This document shows positions 20,568 to 31,012 of a stretch of DNA of 64,000 bases, one piece after another (position 1 is the stretch's first letter; each line of letters starts with the position of its first letter). Source of the DNA: Ichthyophis bannanicus (Eukaryota; Chordata; Amphibia; Gymnophiona; Ichthyophiidae); NCBI GenBank assembly GCA_033557465.1, contig CM066031.1, positions 1,068,054,444 through 1,068,118,443 of the forward strand, given 5' to 3'. The notes below the pieces were generated by a model. That model was not told the origin of the DNA. It searched no databases and saw nothing but the letters and a program-made list of their open reading frames with translations. The translations under genes were made by a program, and so were the position numbers.

Positions 20568-20573
20568 AGGGGT

Positions 20574-22190
20574 TTGCGGTACTATGGCCCCCACGCCGGT
20601 CAGGGTGTCAGTTATGCAACCTTGGCTGGTCAGTTACGGGCGAGGGCGACGGGGTGGGGTGGGGCGGCTGCTTTTGCATGGTTTTTCGGAGGGTTTCCGT
20701 ATCCCATGCGAGGGCTGCCCGGCAGGGGGGGGGGTTCGCGTAATGCCAGTTCAGTCAAGGCCCACGTCGAGGTGGTGAGGCGGAAGATCGCTGAGGAGTG
20801 CGCGTTGGGCAGGGTCGCGGGGCCTTTTTGCAACCCTCCATTTTCGCTGTTCACAATTTCACCTTTGGGGGTGGTTCCCAAGAAGGAGCCGGGTAAGTTC
20901 CGGCTGATTCACAACCTCTCCTGCCCCCCGGGCGATTCGGTGAACGATTGCATCCCTCGCAAACGGTGTACCGTGCGTTACGCTTCCTTTGACGCAGCCG
21001 TGCTTCTGGTCCGGCGGTTTGGGGTTGGGGCGATGTTGGCGAAAGTTGACATTGAATCTGCTTTCCGGCTGTTACCGGTTCACCCTTCTGCTTTCCCGTT
21101 GCTGGGTTTCCGCTTCGAGTCGGCGTTTTACTTCGACAAGTGCATGCCTATGGGCTGTGCCATTTCCTGCGCATATTTCGAAGCCTTCAGTACCTTCCTG
21201 CATTGGGTGCTGGAACGGAAGACGGGCCTCAGCAGTATAGTCCATTATTTGGACAATTTTCTGTTCATGGGCTCGGGGGGTGACCGCGCTTGCGTTCCCT
21301 TGCTCGAGGCTTTCCAGTGCATGGCGGGGGAGTTCGGCATTCCCATAGCGGCCGACAAAACCATAGGGCCGGTCACCTGCCTCACTTTCCTGGGGATCGA
21401 GATTGATACCGTCGCCATGGTCGTTCGCTTGCCGGCTCAGAAGGTTGAGAGGTTGAAGGAGCTGGTGGCATCCGTGGGGTCCGCGACCAGGACGACCTTG
21501 CGAGTCATGCAGTCCTTGGTGGGGCACCTTAATTTCGCTTGCAGGGTTCTGCCCATTGGCCGTCCTTTCTCGCGGCGCTTATCGTTGGCCATGGCTGGGG
21601 TGCGGCTCCCGCAGCACCGGATTCGCGTGTCGGCCGGCATGCGGGAGGATCTACGGGTGTGGGACTCATTTTTGGCCACCTTCAATGGGTGCTCGGTGTT
21701 GCAATTGCCGGAGATCTCGAACCGCGATTTACATTTATTCACCGATGCGGCTGGTAGTTCCGGCTTCGGTGCGTACTGCCAAGGGGCTTGGTGCGCGGAG
21801 CCTTGGCCGGCGGCTTGGGTACAGTCGGGCTTGGTACGCAATGTCGCTTTTCTGGAGCTGTTTCCTATTGTGGTGGCTCTGTGGGTCTGGCCTGATCGCC
21901 TGCGGAATCGGCGGGTAGTTTTCTGGTGCGATAATGTGGCGGTTGTCGAGGTGATCAATTGGCATGCGCCTCGCTGTCCCCGGGTCGCCTCTTTGATGAG
22001 ACTTTTTGTGCTGGCTTGTTTGCGGCTGAATGTGGCTGCCAGAGCGCGGCACGTGCCGGGCTCACAGAACTCCATTGCTGACACTCTGTCCCGTTTCCAG
22101 TGGGAGCAGTTCCGGCGCCTGGCGCCAGAGGCGGAGGAGTTGGCGTCGCTGGTTCCGGAGCATCTTTGGAGCGTTGGGACCCTGACGTAA
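20574..22190 (+). CDS. Ngaro-like reverse transcriptase / RNase H
   Basis: An intact 538-codon frame with the DIRS/Ngaro-type RT. In order: PLGVVPKKEPGKFRLIHNLS (fingers, about 102-121), VDIESAFRLLPVHP (first catalytic Asp, about 160), MPMGCAISCAYFE (about 194), HYLDNFLFMG where the second catalytic box is YLDN rather than YxDD (a substitution common in this group), FLGIEIDT, then RNase H: LHLFTDAAGSSGFGAYC (first Asp, about 392), FLELFPIVVALWVW (Glu) and VVFWCDNVAVVEVIN (Asp), ending with ARHVPGSQNSIADTLSR. The frame overlaps the next ORF by about 90 bases. It makes element cDNA. The start shown is the first Met of the open frame; the real start could be downstream. Confidence 0.85.
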   Translation: MRYYGPHAGQGVSYATLAGQLRARATGWGGAAAFAWFFGGFPYPMRGLPGRGGGSRNASSVKAHVEVVRRKIAEECALGRVAGPFCNPPFSLFTISPLGVVPKKEPGKFRLIHNLSCPPGDSVNDCIPRKRCTVRYASFDAAVLLVRRFGVGAMLAKVDIESAFRLLPVHPSAFPLLGFRFESAFYFDKCMPMGCAISCAYFEAFSTFLHWVLERKTGLSSIVHYLDNFLFMGSGGDRACVPLLEAFQCMAGEFGIPIAADKTIGPVTCLTFLGIEIDTVAMVVRLPAQKVERLKELVASVGSATRTTLRVMQSLVGHLNFACRVLPIGRPFSRRLSLAMAGVRLPQHRIRVSAGMREDLRVWDSFLATFNGCSVLQLPEISNRDLHLFTDAAGSSGFGAYCQGAWCAEPWPAAWVQSGLVRNVAFLELFPIVVALWVWPDRLRNRRVVFWCDNVAVVEVINWHAPRCPRVASLMRLFVLACLRLNVAARARHVPGSQNSIADTLSRFQWEQFRRLAPEAEELASLVPEHLWSVGTLT

Positions 22191-22757
22191 TGGCGTTGCT
22201 GGCGGCATCGGTGGCGCGAGGTACCTGGGCGGGGTATCGGCGCGGTTATGCCCAGGTGAGTGTGTTTTTGGGCGACAGGGGCTGGTTTGGCGGGCGGGTG
22301 CCGGACGGGCTTGTAGGACAGTTTGTGTTGTGGGCGAAGGGTGCTGGCTGGGCGCGGTCTGCGGTCGTAGCTGCGTTAGCGGGATTTTCCTTCTTTTGCA
22401 AAGAGGCCGGTTGGGGGAACCCCCAGGTGTCCTTCCTGGTCAAGCGTTTGCTGGCGGGTTGGGCTCGCGTGCAGCCCCGGCTGCGGGATTGGCGGCTGCC
22501 TGTTTCCCATGACTTACTGTTACGGATTTGCGAGGCGTTACCACGCATCGCGTCCTCAGATTTTGAGTATAGTCTTTTCCGTGCATTGTTCGTGACCGCG
22601 TTTTTTGGGGCGTTTCGGGTTAGTGAGCTCGTCCCGCGGTCGGCGCGGCAGGGCGCTTTTGGCGGGCTCGACTTAGAGCATGTGACAGTGGAGGCATCTG
22701 CAGTGTGTATCTATGTCTCGCATTCTAAGACTGATCAGGCTGGGAAAGGGGGTTGGG
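22100..22757 (+). pseudogene. Ngaro-like tyrosine recombinase, C-terminus lost
   Basis: The frame overlaps the RT end and encodes an N-terminal SAM-like core-binding region (LLAASVARGTWAGYRRGYAQVSVFL; VALAGFSFFCKEAGW-like) and the start of the catalytic domain: LFRALFVTAFFGAFRVSELV, which contains the first catalytic Arg, and SHSKTDQAGKG, the beta-hairpin Lys region. The later H-x-x-R and Tyr boxes are missing because foreign sequence starts at about 22758. The enzyme would join circular element DNA to the target. The open frame runs on into the insertion to 23827, producing a meaningless fusion. Confidence 0.75.
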
Positions 22758-24525
22758 TTTGTGATAAGGAAGCTTATCATAGCTCAGGTAGGAGCTATAG
22801 AAAAGATGATGTGACTCTGAACAAGCAACCTGTCAGTTCTGGTAGAAGTGAGAAAACAGAGTTTTCACATAAAAGACTACCAGTCCCAGAATGCACCAGG
22901 TTTCCAGCAGCCATGAGAGGGGCTGAAGTGAGAGAATGTGTGTGCAATCAAGAGAGCTATGAGGTAATCCCTAAGCACTCATCTCAAAGGGCAGGGCCTG
23001 ATTCAACACAGCTGCGCTGTGTTAGGGAGCAGCACACATTAGAACAGGATAAGAATAGAGCTTATTCTTCAGATAACAGCTACAGAGGGAGGAAGAGATA
23101 CAGAGACAGCAACGGCTACAAGCACCAGTATCACCTGGAGAAACAGAAGCCAAGCCAAGCAGATAGAGAGAGAAGGAAACTCTCTGGAAGGAAGAGAAGA
23201 AAGGCCATTGGAAGGTCTGGGAGATTCCAAGGCAGTACTCATACTGGGAGGTATTCCAAAAGCCAGCAGAGTCCATTGGACTGGATTCAGCCAGAGGAAT
23301 GGAGTGGCAGAGATAGGAATCACCAGTGGCTACCTGGAAGAGAGAAGACTGCATGTGGAAGGGACTTTCAGACCAAGACCAGAAGGTATGTGAGAGAAGA
23401 TCCAGCGTCCAGGGATCAAGATTGGAAGGCTGGACATCAGAATTGGATTACATATTGGCCAGGCTATACAGAGAGGAATAATGATAGCAGGAGAGGCTCA
23501 GGTATGAACACTGATCCAGACCCTATCTATAATAGAGAATGGCAGCAAGGGAATAAGCATTCTCATGATAGTGCCTTAATGAAAGACTCATCTGTGCCAA
23601 TGTATGATATTGACCATATGCTGATTGATGCAGGGGGAAATACAGCAGATGAAACTATTTACATGGACTGTTCTTTATCTTTATTTATTTATTTATTTAT
23701 TTTATTTATGCTTTTCTTCTATACCGCTTTTTCCCAAATGCTATTGCTAGTTTTCTATGAGCAAACATATCAGCCATCACAAAGAAACCTAACTTTGTTC
23801 TTTATTTCCACTGCAAACAGCTCTTAAAGCAGGATTTGGGCTCACACCGTAGCAGCCAGCCAGCTAAAGGCTTTCAGCTGGTCCATTGATAGTAATTAGG
23901 GCTGCACCTGATTGTGTGTGTGAGCAAGGGAGAATCACTGCTGAGATCGGCGTGGAAAATAAGCAGAAGTTAACCTAACCAGCAAAGTTTATTCTTTACT
24001 TTGTGCCTTTGTATTTGGTAATTATTTGCTAAGAAAACATTAGCTAATTGCCTGACAAGCTGAAGGTTGTTTCTGGTTTACTTTGTGACTTTTTGTTATC
24101 CATTTTAAACACTGCAAGCAAGTAACCTAATTTATAGTGCTATCAAGCATACATGTGCTGGGTGAATTAAACCCCATCAATAAAAGAAGTATTTTATTGA
24201 TCTTACCACTTGGTTTCACAACTCAAATTATTGTCATCAGCTGTGTTTGGGAGTGAATGAACTACAATACCCACAATACCTTGCAAGAATCATATGAATA
24301 TATGCATCGTCAAGATTGTGTAAGTTCTCACCCTAGGCAGCCGTCTGACAAATGGCGTAGTTTTTCGGATTGCTCTTGCACCAAGAGGATTTACTTGTTG
24401 TGGATTACAAATAAAAGTCAAGTTTAAAGCTGTAAGAAGATTTCTTTCCCTCATCTGCACTTTGGAAGAAAAGTGGTTGTTCCAGGAAGCTGTCCCAGAG
24501 GAAAAGACCCTGTGAAAAGCTGGAT
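22758..24525 (+). mobile_element. Unclassified insertion in the Ngaro recombinase, with Lys/Arg/Ser-rich ORF
   Basis: GC content drops sharply at about 22758 and rises again near 24525. The first 920 bases stay open (about 305 codons) and encode a hydrophilic protein rich in Arg, Lys, Ser and Gln with no recognised domain, ending near MYDIDHMLID. A short T-rich L2-type tail is inserted at about 23673-23745. The rest is AT-rich non-coding sequence with AATAAA-type hexamers near 24180 and 24410. No terminal repeat or target duplication was identified, and part of the recombinase and hydrolase is missing, so insertion was accompanied by deletion. Possibly related to the ORF at 1246-2679. Confidence 0.4.
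23673..23750 (-). mobile_element. Short L2-type LINE tail
   Basis: Repeated tttattta units followed by tataccgctttttcc, the same T-rich tail and accgc motif as the L2-type copies at 3.0 and 30.0 kb. Only the tail is present. Confidence 0.5.
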
Positions 24526-24930
24526 TCATCACGGTTGGATTGTTGCTACACCTGGGTGGCAATGACTTGGCGAACTGGTCGTGTCGGCAGATCATCAGAG
24601 CTGTGCAACGGGACATTGAACTGGTGCGGGAGCTACTCCCGGGCATGGCCATTATATGGTCAGACATTATCCCTCGTCCTGCGTGCTGGTCCCAGCGGCG
24701 CTGGTCCCGAGGCCTCACCAAGATTAATAGGCAGATCGGGCTTGGGTCCAGCAGTCTGGGGGGCGTCAGGTGTTGCATCCGTGGGCGGATGTTCGGTGTG
24801 CCGGACTATACCGGCTAGATGGGGTGCACCTTGCCCCGGTTGGGCAGGACCTGCTATTGAACGATTGGCAGGAGGCGTTAGAGGGTTGGTGCTGGTCGCA
24901 GCTTTCTTTGGTGGGGGCGGCACAAGGTTA
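24526..24930 (+). pseudogene. SGNH hydrolase domain of the Ngaro-like element (N-terminus lost)
   Basis: The frame at 24540-24818 begins LLHLGGNDLANWS, with the Gly/Asn block of SGNH hydrolases, and continues through MAIIWSDIIPR (central strand). After a frame change near 24800, YRLDGVHLAPVGQDLLLNDW provides the DxxH catalytic block at about 24812-24870. The N-terminal GDS block is absent, having been removed with the recombinase end. Vertebrate Ngaro elements are known to carry such a hydrolase; its role in the element is not established. Non-functional here. Confidence 0.65.
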
Positions 24931-24956
24931 GTATTTCCCTTGTGCCGGTGGCAGGG

Positions 24957-25367
24957 TGACGAGCGGGCGCTCGTCGACCCGGCGGGGCATTTGAGGCTGT
25001 TGCTGCCTGGAGTGGGAGCGGTTCAGCTCCCGGGGTGGAAGAGACGTCCCGGCTGGGGGTCTCTGCCCGGTGAAGGCAACGGGAGCCTGCCTCTGCTAAT
25101 AACATGGCGAGGCGGGCGGCAGGGAAATGGGGGGTGGATGATGCTCCACTTTGCTAGAAATGGCTGGTGGGGTATCATCCGGAAATGGGGGCGGGGGCGG
25201 GGGGGGGGTATGTTTGCAATGTTGGGCAATATTGAGTTGGCTCATGTTGGGCCGGAATTTCACTGTTCTTAATAAAGCTGCGACCAAGCATCTGTTTACC
25301 ATAATCTGGTGTGGACTGGTTTATTGGGGTTGTTAAGTGCGGGGTTGGGCTTCCGGGTACCTCGGTT
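24957..25367 (+). repeat. Ngaro split repeat B1
   Basis: Begins tgacgagcgggcgctcg and ends ctcggtt at the junction with A2. It matches B2 closely; the main difference is the length of a G run. It contains an AATAAA at 25271-25276. Confidence 0.9.
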
Positions 25368-25587
25368 AATCCCGCCGTCGCCGCAGGGCCGGGTCCCGAG
25401 GCCGGCTTTGTAACCGGGTCCCCGGGGCCCGACTACCCTGCACGTGGGGACGGGTTTCCTTGGTGGGGGGGGGGCTGACAGGGGGAGCAAGAGCGGGCCG
25501 CGTCGCAGGCATCGCGCAGCCGGATTGGCTGGGATTGCGGGGGAGGCGGGGCGGCAGGCTGCGAGAGGGGTGCAGGTCCTCGTACTC
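25368..25587 (+). repeat. Ngaro split repeat A2
   Basis: Copy of A1, abutting B1 directly, as expected for the A1...B1-A2-B2 plan. After its end (gtcctcgtactc) a 123-bp pyrimidine-rich spacer leads to B2. Confidence 0.9.
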
Positions 25588-25710
25588 ACCCTCTCTCATC
25601 CTGCTCGCCTCCGGAGAAAGGTGCCCTCCCTCCCTCCCTCGTTTCCCATAATGGGGGTGGTTGTCGCAGCGGGGGGGGGTATACTTCTTGGTTAGCTGAT
25701 TGGGGCGGGA

Positions 25711-26125
25711 TGACGAGCGGGCGCTCGTTGACCCGGCGGGGCATTTGAGGCTGTTGCCGCCTGGAGTGGGAGCGGTTCAGCTCCCGGGGTGGGAGAGACG
25801 TTCCGGCTGGGGGTCTCTGCCCGGTGAAGGCAACGGGAGCCTGCCTCTGCTAATAACATGGCGAGGCGGGCGGCAGGGAAATGGGGGGGTGGATGATGCT
25901 CCACTTTGCTAGAAATGGCTGGTGGGGTATCATCCGGAAATGGTGGGGGGGGGGGGGGGGGGGGGGATGTTTGCAATGTTGGGCAATATTGAGTTGGCTC
26001 ATGTTGGGCCGGAATTTCACTGTTCTTAATAAAGCTGCGACCAAGCATCTGTTTACCATAATCTGGTGTGGACTGGTTTATTGGGGTTGTTAAGTGCGGG
26101 GTTGGGCTTCCGGGTACCTCGGTTA
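25711..26125 (+). repeat. Ngaro split repeat B2 (right end of element)
   Basis: Copy of B1 with an expanded G run of more than 20 bases at about 25943-25967 and an AATAAA at 26028-26033. CR1 sequence resumes at 26126. Confidence 0.9.
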
Positions 26126-26782
26126 CATAAACATTGGCAAGTTAGATGCAAGGCATTGATAAGGCAGGCAAAGAGACAATTAGAAAAGAAGATTACCATG
26201 GAAGTAAGAACACATAATAAAAACTATTTCAAGTACATTTGTAACAAAAAATCTATGAGAGAGTCAGTTGGACGATTGGATAATAGAGCGGTTAAGGGAG
26301 CGCTAAGGGAGGACAAGGTCATAGCGCAGAGACTGAATGAATTATTTGCTTCGGTCTTTACTGAAGATAATGTAGGAAAGTTACCGGTGCCTGAAATGAT
26401 ATCTAAAGGTGATGTAGTGGAAGAATTGAAAGAGATATCGATAAATGAGAGAATGAATTACAACTGTCTGATAAACCTAAGAGTAGCAAGGGTGTTGAAA
26501 GAGCCGAAATATGAGATTGCAAACCTACTATTATTAATCTGTGAATTATCATTAAAATCATTTTTAGTACCGGAAGATTGGCGAATAGCTAATGTAACAC
26601 CAGTTTTTAAAAAGGTTCCAGGGGTGATCCAGGAAACTACAGACCAGTGAGCCTGATGTCAGTACCAGGCAAAATGGTAGAAACCACTATAATTAATAAA
26701 ATTACTGAACATGTAGACAGCCATGGTTTAACAGGAGAAAGCCAACATGGATTTAGCCAAGGAAAGTCTTGCCTACTAATCT
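26126..26782 (+). pseudogene. CR1-type LINE ORF2: linker and RT start
   Basis: Continuation of the split CR1 copy. The frame at 26066-26650 gives KHWQVRCKALIRQAKRQLE (as at 63.33 kb), RLNELFASVFTEDN, and LVPEDWRIANVTPVFKK (RT fingers). After a frame change, SLMSVPGKMVETTI and SQHGFSQGKSCLL follow. Coding similarity stops at about 26783 and resumes at about 29516 with the next RT block. Confidence 0.75.
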
Positions 26783-29515
26783 ACATAGTAAAATAGTAAA
26801 TGACAGCAGATAAAGACTAGTATGGTCCATCTAGTCTGCCCAGCAAGATGGCAAGAGTAGGTGCACCTGCCGCTCCATTCAGGTCACCCCTCCCAATGTC
26901 TTTGTTTAGAGGTGAACCCACCGCTCCATGTAGGGCACCCTGTTTGTTGAGAAATTAGATAGTTAAGTTTATTTTGATTTTATCCTGTTGCTGTAGAGGG
27001 ATCCACTATGTCTGTCCCAGGCCATTTTGAATTCTGTCACTATATTTGTCCCCACCACTTCCATCGGGAGGGCATTCCAAGCATCCACCACCCTTTCAGT
27101 GAAAAAGTATTTCCTGACATTGCCTTTCAATTTACCCCTTGCAGCTTCATGTTATGCCCTCTAGTTTTACAGCTTCCCTGTCTTTGGAAGAGGTTTGTTT
27201 GTTCATTAATACTCTTTAAAGTATTTAAAGGTCTGAATCATATCTCCCTTATCCCTCCTCTCATCCAGAGTGTACATATTTAGGTCTTCAAGTCTCTTCT
27301 CATCCGGCTTCTGACGCAGGCTCCAAATCATTTTGGTTGCCATCCTCTGAACCGTTTCCAGTCTTTTTACATCCTTTGCCAGATATAGTCTCCAAAACTG
27401 AACACTGTATTCCAAGTGAGGCCTCACCAGTGACTTATACAGTGGCATTAGTACCTCTTCCTTTCTGCTGGTAATTCCTCTTTGTATGCAACCCAACATC
27501 TTCCTGGCCTTTGCCATTGCCTTGTCGCACTGTTTTACCACCTTGAGATCCTCAGAAATAATCACACCAAGGTCCTTCTCCTGGCCCGTGCACACCAACC
27601 TCTTGCCCCCTATTGCATAAATTTCCCTTGGATTTCTCTTCCCAAGTGCATGACACTGTACTTCTTTGCATTAAATCTTAACTGCCAAGCATTAGACCAT
27701 TCTTCCAGCTTTTATAGATCTTTCCTCAAGTTATCCACTCTCTCAGGGGAGTCTACTCTGTTGCAAATTTTTGTGTCATCTGCAAAACGACAGACTTTTC
27801 CATTCAGTCCTTCAGCAATGTCACTCACAAATACATTGAACAGTGCCGGTGCCGGTCCGAGGACCGAACTGTGGGGCACACTGCTAATCACCCTCCTTTC
27901 ATCCGAGTGAGCTCCATTTACCATCACCTTCTGACGTCTGTCAGTCAACCAATTTCTGATCCAGTTTACCACCTTGGGACCCATCCCCAAACTATTGAGT
28001 TTATTGATAAGCCTCCTATGAGGAACAGTATCAAAGGCTTTGCTGAAATCCAGGTAGATGACATCTATCACGTGCCCCTGATCTAGTTCTCTGGTCACCC
28101 ATTCAAAGAAGTGAATCAGATTTATTTGGCAAGATCGTCCTTTGGTAAAACCATATTGCCTTGGATCATGCAGCCTGTTGGTTTTGAGAAAGTCCACTAT
28201 TCACTCTTTCAGGAGTGCCTCCATTACTTTTCCTGCCACCGAGGTAAGGCTCACCGGCCTGTAGTTTGTCACTTCTTCCCTGTCACCACTTTTGTGAAGA
28301 GGTACCACATCAGCCCTTCTCCAGTCCTGAGGAACGTCTCCTGTTTCCAAGGAACTGTTAAAAAAGGCTCTGCAAGAACCTCTCTGAGCTGTTTCAGTAT
28401 CCTGGGATGTATCCCATCCGGTCCCATGGCCTTGTCCATTTTCAGTTTTGCAAATTGTTCTAACACATCATCTTCTGTGAATGGTGTGGTATCTACTTCA
28501 TTCCCATTTTTATATTTGGGAGTCACAGGTGGTCCTTCTCCAGGATTTTCTTTAGTAAAAACAGAGCAGAAGTATTTGTTTAGCAATTTCGCTTTTTCAA
28601 TGTCACTTTCCACGAGTCTGTTCCCAGCACTTCTGAGTCCTGCAATTCCACCTCTGATTTTCCTCCTCTCCCGAATATACCTGAAGAAAGTTTTGTCGCC
28701 ACACTTCACATCTTTAGCCATCTTTTCCTCTGCCTTTGATTTTGGTTTCCTTATTTCTCTTTTTGTCTCTTTTAGTTTGATCCTGTATTCCTTTCCATGT
28801 TCCTCTGTTTGCAAGCTTTTGAGTTTTGTGAAAGCTGTGTTTTTTTCCTTTATTTGAGTAGCCACTTCTTTGGAGAACCAATTAGGTTTCCTTCTCCTCT
28901 TGTTTTTATTTACTTTCCTTACATATTTATCTGTTGCCCCTTTTATTGCCACCTTTAGTTTAGCCCATTGCCATTCCACTTCCCTTATCCCCTCCAACCC
29001 TGCCAACTCCTCCTTCAGGTACTTGGCCATTTTACTGAAGTCAGTGTTTTTGAAGTCTAGGACTTTGAGCTTGCTATGATTGGACTGCACCTTGGCTTTT
29101 ATCTCAAACCACACCGTGTGATGATTGCTGCTGCTCACAAGGGCACCCACCTGGACATTCGACATGCTATCTCCGTTGGTGAGCACTAAATCCAGCATTG
29201 AGCGTTCCCTGGTTTGTTCCATCACCATCTATCTAAGTAACGAATCTTGGAAAACATCCACAGTTTTTTTTACTACTTTCCAGATTTGCGAAAGGAGTAC
29301 TCCAATCCACATTGGGTAGATTAAAGTCACCCAATATGATCACTTCCCCCTTTGTGTCTATCTTTGAAATATCTATAATCAATTTGTTATCTAGTTCTTC
29401 GATTTGAGTCGGAGGTCTGTAGACTACACCAGTATGGATGACAGTGCCATCTCCTCTTTCCAACACAATCCAGAGCTCTTCTTCTTTTCCCCATGCCCCC
29501 TGCATTTCAGTAGCT
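26783..29515 (-). mobile_element. CR1-type LINE, minus strand, nested in the + strand CR1
   Basis: A 2.7-kb inverted copy. Its 3' end is at low coordinates (actatttta/catagtaaat octamer-like end at 26783-26800). Then come the ORF2 C-terminus, RT, linker and part of the endonuclease, ending 5'-truncated near 29515. The flanks taatct at about 26777-26782 and 29516-29521 may be a short target duplication. The host CR1 reading resumes on the far side. Confidence 0.75.
27206..29505 (-). pseudogene. CR1-type ORF2 (endonuclease, RT, C-terminal region), broken
   Basis: Four frames in order on the minus strand: 29505-29233 (endonuclease, VVYRPP and IILGDFNLPNVDW), 29228-28269 (LDLVLTNGDSM and SSNHHTVWF endonuclease end, long Lys-rich linker, then MDKAMGPDGIHPRILKQL at the RT start), 28197-27712 (RT: QYGFTKGRSC, VIYLDFSKAFDTVPH, PALFNVFVSDI, FADDTKI in place of YADD), and 27598-27206 (KDLGVIISEDLK, RPHLEYSVQFW, LEDLNMYTLDERR). 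Frame changes separate them. GVPQGS is replaced by a SVPHSS-type sequence, so the RT is damaged. Confidence 0.8.
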
Positions 29516-29960
29516 TTAATCTGTTATATATTTTTGAAAGTGTGAATAAACAGGTAGACAAAGGTGAACCGGTTGATATAGTGTATCTGGATTTTCAGAA
29601 AGCCTTTGACAAGGTCCCTCATGAGAGACTCTTGGCAAAATTAAAAAAGTCATGGGATTGGAGGCAATGTAGTATTGTGGATCAGGAGCTGGTTAAAAGA
29701 TAGAAAGCAGAGAGTAGGGCTAAATGGCCAATTTTCTCAATGGAGAAAGGTGAATAGTGGAGTACCCCAGGGATCTGTGTTGGGTCCACTGCTTTTTAAC
29801 ATATTCTTAAATGACCTGGAAATAAGAATAATGAGTGAAGTGATCAAATCTGTAGATGACACAAAATTATTCAAAGTTGTTAAAACGCAAGAGGATTGTG
29901 AAAAATTGCAAGAGGATCTTGATAAATTGGAAGACCAGATATATAAATGGCAAATGAAAT
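29516..29960 (+). pseudogene. CR1-type LINE ORF2: RT palm (host copy resumed)
   Basis: Two frames give VNKQVDKGEPVDIVYLDFQKAFDKVPH (first catalytic block), then WLKDRKQRVGLNG, VNSGVPQGSVLGPLLFNIFLNDL and KSVDDTKLFK (the YADD-equivalent has decayed to SVDD). It ends at WQMKF where the L2-type LINE is inserted; the sequence resumes at about 31012 with MCKVMHLG. Confidence 0.75.
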
Positions 29961-31012
29961 TTATTTATTTATTTAACATTTCTTATATACCACTTTTCAG
30001 TAGTATCAAGACGGTTTACATTGAACAAAAACAAGAGTTACATGGAACACGGTACAACTAACCGAGTACAGGCAACTTGGATCACTGTGCAATTAACTAT
30101 TTACATTTTAACTGATAGGCAGTAATGTATTTACTGTCTGATCAGTGGACTGACAACTATTTACATTTGAGTGGTATAGAGTCCATACTTTTGTATTTCA
30201 GTCATTTAGGTTTGTTTCGGTGTTTTGGTTGTGAGTGAGCTTAGCAGTCTGTCCCATAATATTTCTGGAATATGTGTGTTCTCAGCATTCTCCTGATGTC
30301 CTTTAATCAGTTGCTCTGAGATTAGCTGGAAAGGAGTTTCATAGAGTAGGTCCGTATATGGAGAAGGCGCGATGGCATATTTCTTGTGTACTGGTTGTTT
30401 TCTGTCTGGGGATTTTAAGGAGGTTCATGGTTTGGTCTCTTCTTGGTCTCTTGTCTGAAGGTGTGGTTATGAGGGATTGTAGACAGCTGTGGTTAGGTTA
30501 TGTATATTCTTGAAGGTGTTCATGGTTGCTTTCTATTGTATTCGAGCTAGGATGGGCAGCCAGTGTAGTTTTTTTAATACTGGAGTAATGTGCTCTTGTC
30601 TAGGTGATATTAGGCAAACTGCAGAGTTTTGTGCTATCTGGAGTGGAAGGCGTGTACCTTTTGGTAGGCCGTGAAGTATTGAGTAGCAGTAGTCCCAGAT
30701 AGAAGTAATGATTGCTTGGTAGACCATGCGGAAAAGGTTGTAGTCCAGCGACAGGCGGAGTTTATGCAGGTTTCTTATCCTTTGATATGTTGCTGCACTT
30801 ATTTTCTTAATGTGTGCTTGGAAATAGAGTTTCCGGTCTAGTATCACACCTAGGTATTTGATTTCAGATTTGATAGGGATATCATGGTTGTTGAAGGTAA
30901 GATTCTCTATTGGAATGCAATTGGGGTTTCTGTTCACAACCTGTGCCTCAGTTTTGCTTACATTCAGTGCGAGCAAGTGTTCATATAGCCAGTGGGTCAC
31001 TTCCTTGAGACA
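29960..31012 (-). mobile_element. L2-type LINE, 5'-truncated, nested in CR1
   Basis: The T-rich tail (tttatttatttatttaac) at 29960-29985, the tataccact motif, and then an RT C-terminal frame at 30533-31030: KYLGVILDRKL, LHGLPKGTR and LHWLPILARIQ. It is related to the copy at 3.0-4.7 kb but clearly a different subfamily. It interrupts the CR1 RT between WQMKF and MCKVMHLG. Confidence 0.75.

Larger units (their letters stand above)
18104..26125 (+). mobile_element. Ngaro-like tyrosine-recombinase retrotransposon with split direct repeats
   Basis: An 8-kb GC-rich element with the order A1 (18104-18324), gag-like ORF, RT/RNase H, tyrosine recombinase, SGNH hydrolase remnant, B1 (24957-25368), A2 (25368-25587), B2 (25711-26125). 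Direct repeats in A1...B1-A2-B2 order are the defining structure of Ngaro-type elements and reflect a circular intermediate. The insertion sits inside CR1 ORF2: joining the flanks (ggaaaga and acataaacattgg) restores the LINE reading without a target-site duplication, as expected for recombinase-mediated insertion. An additional 1.77-kb insertion has removed the end of the recombinase. Confidence 0.85.

Noticed and set aside
29404..29703. 99-codon ORF spanning the CR1 junction
   Set aside because: Its first half is the antisense of the inverted CR1 copy and its second half is the host CR1 RT; only the second half is real coding sequence.
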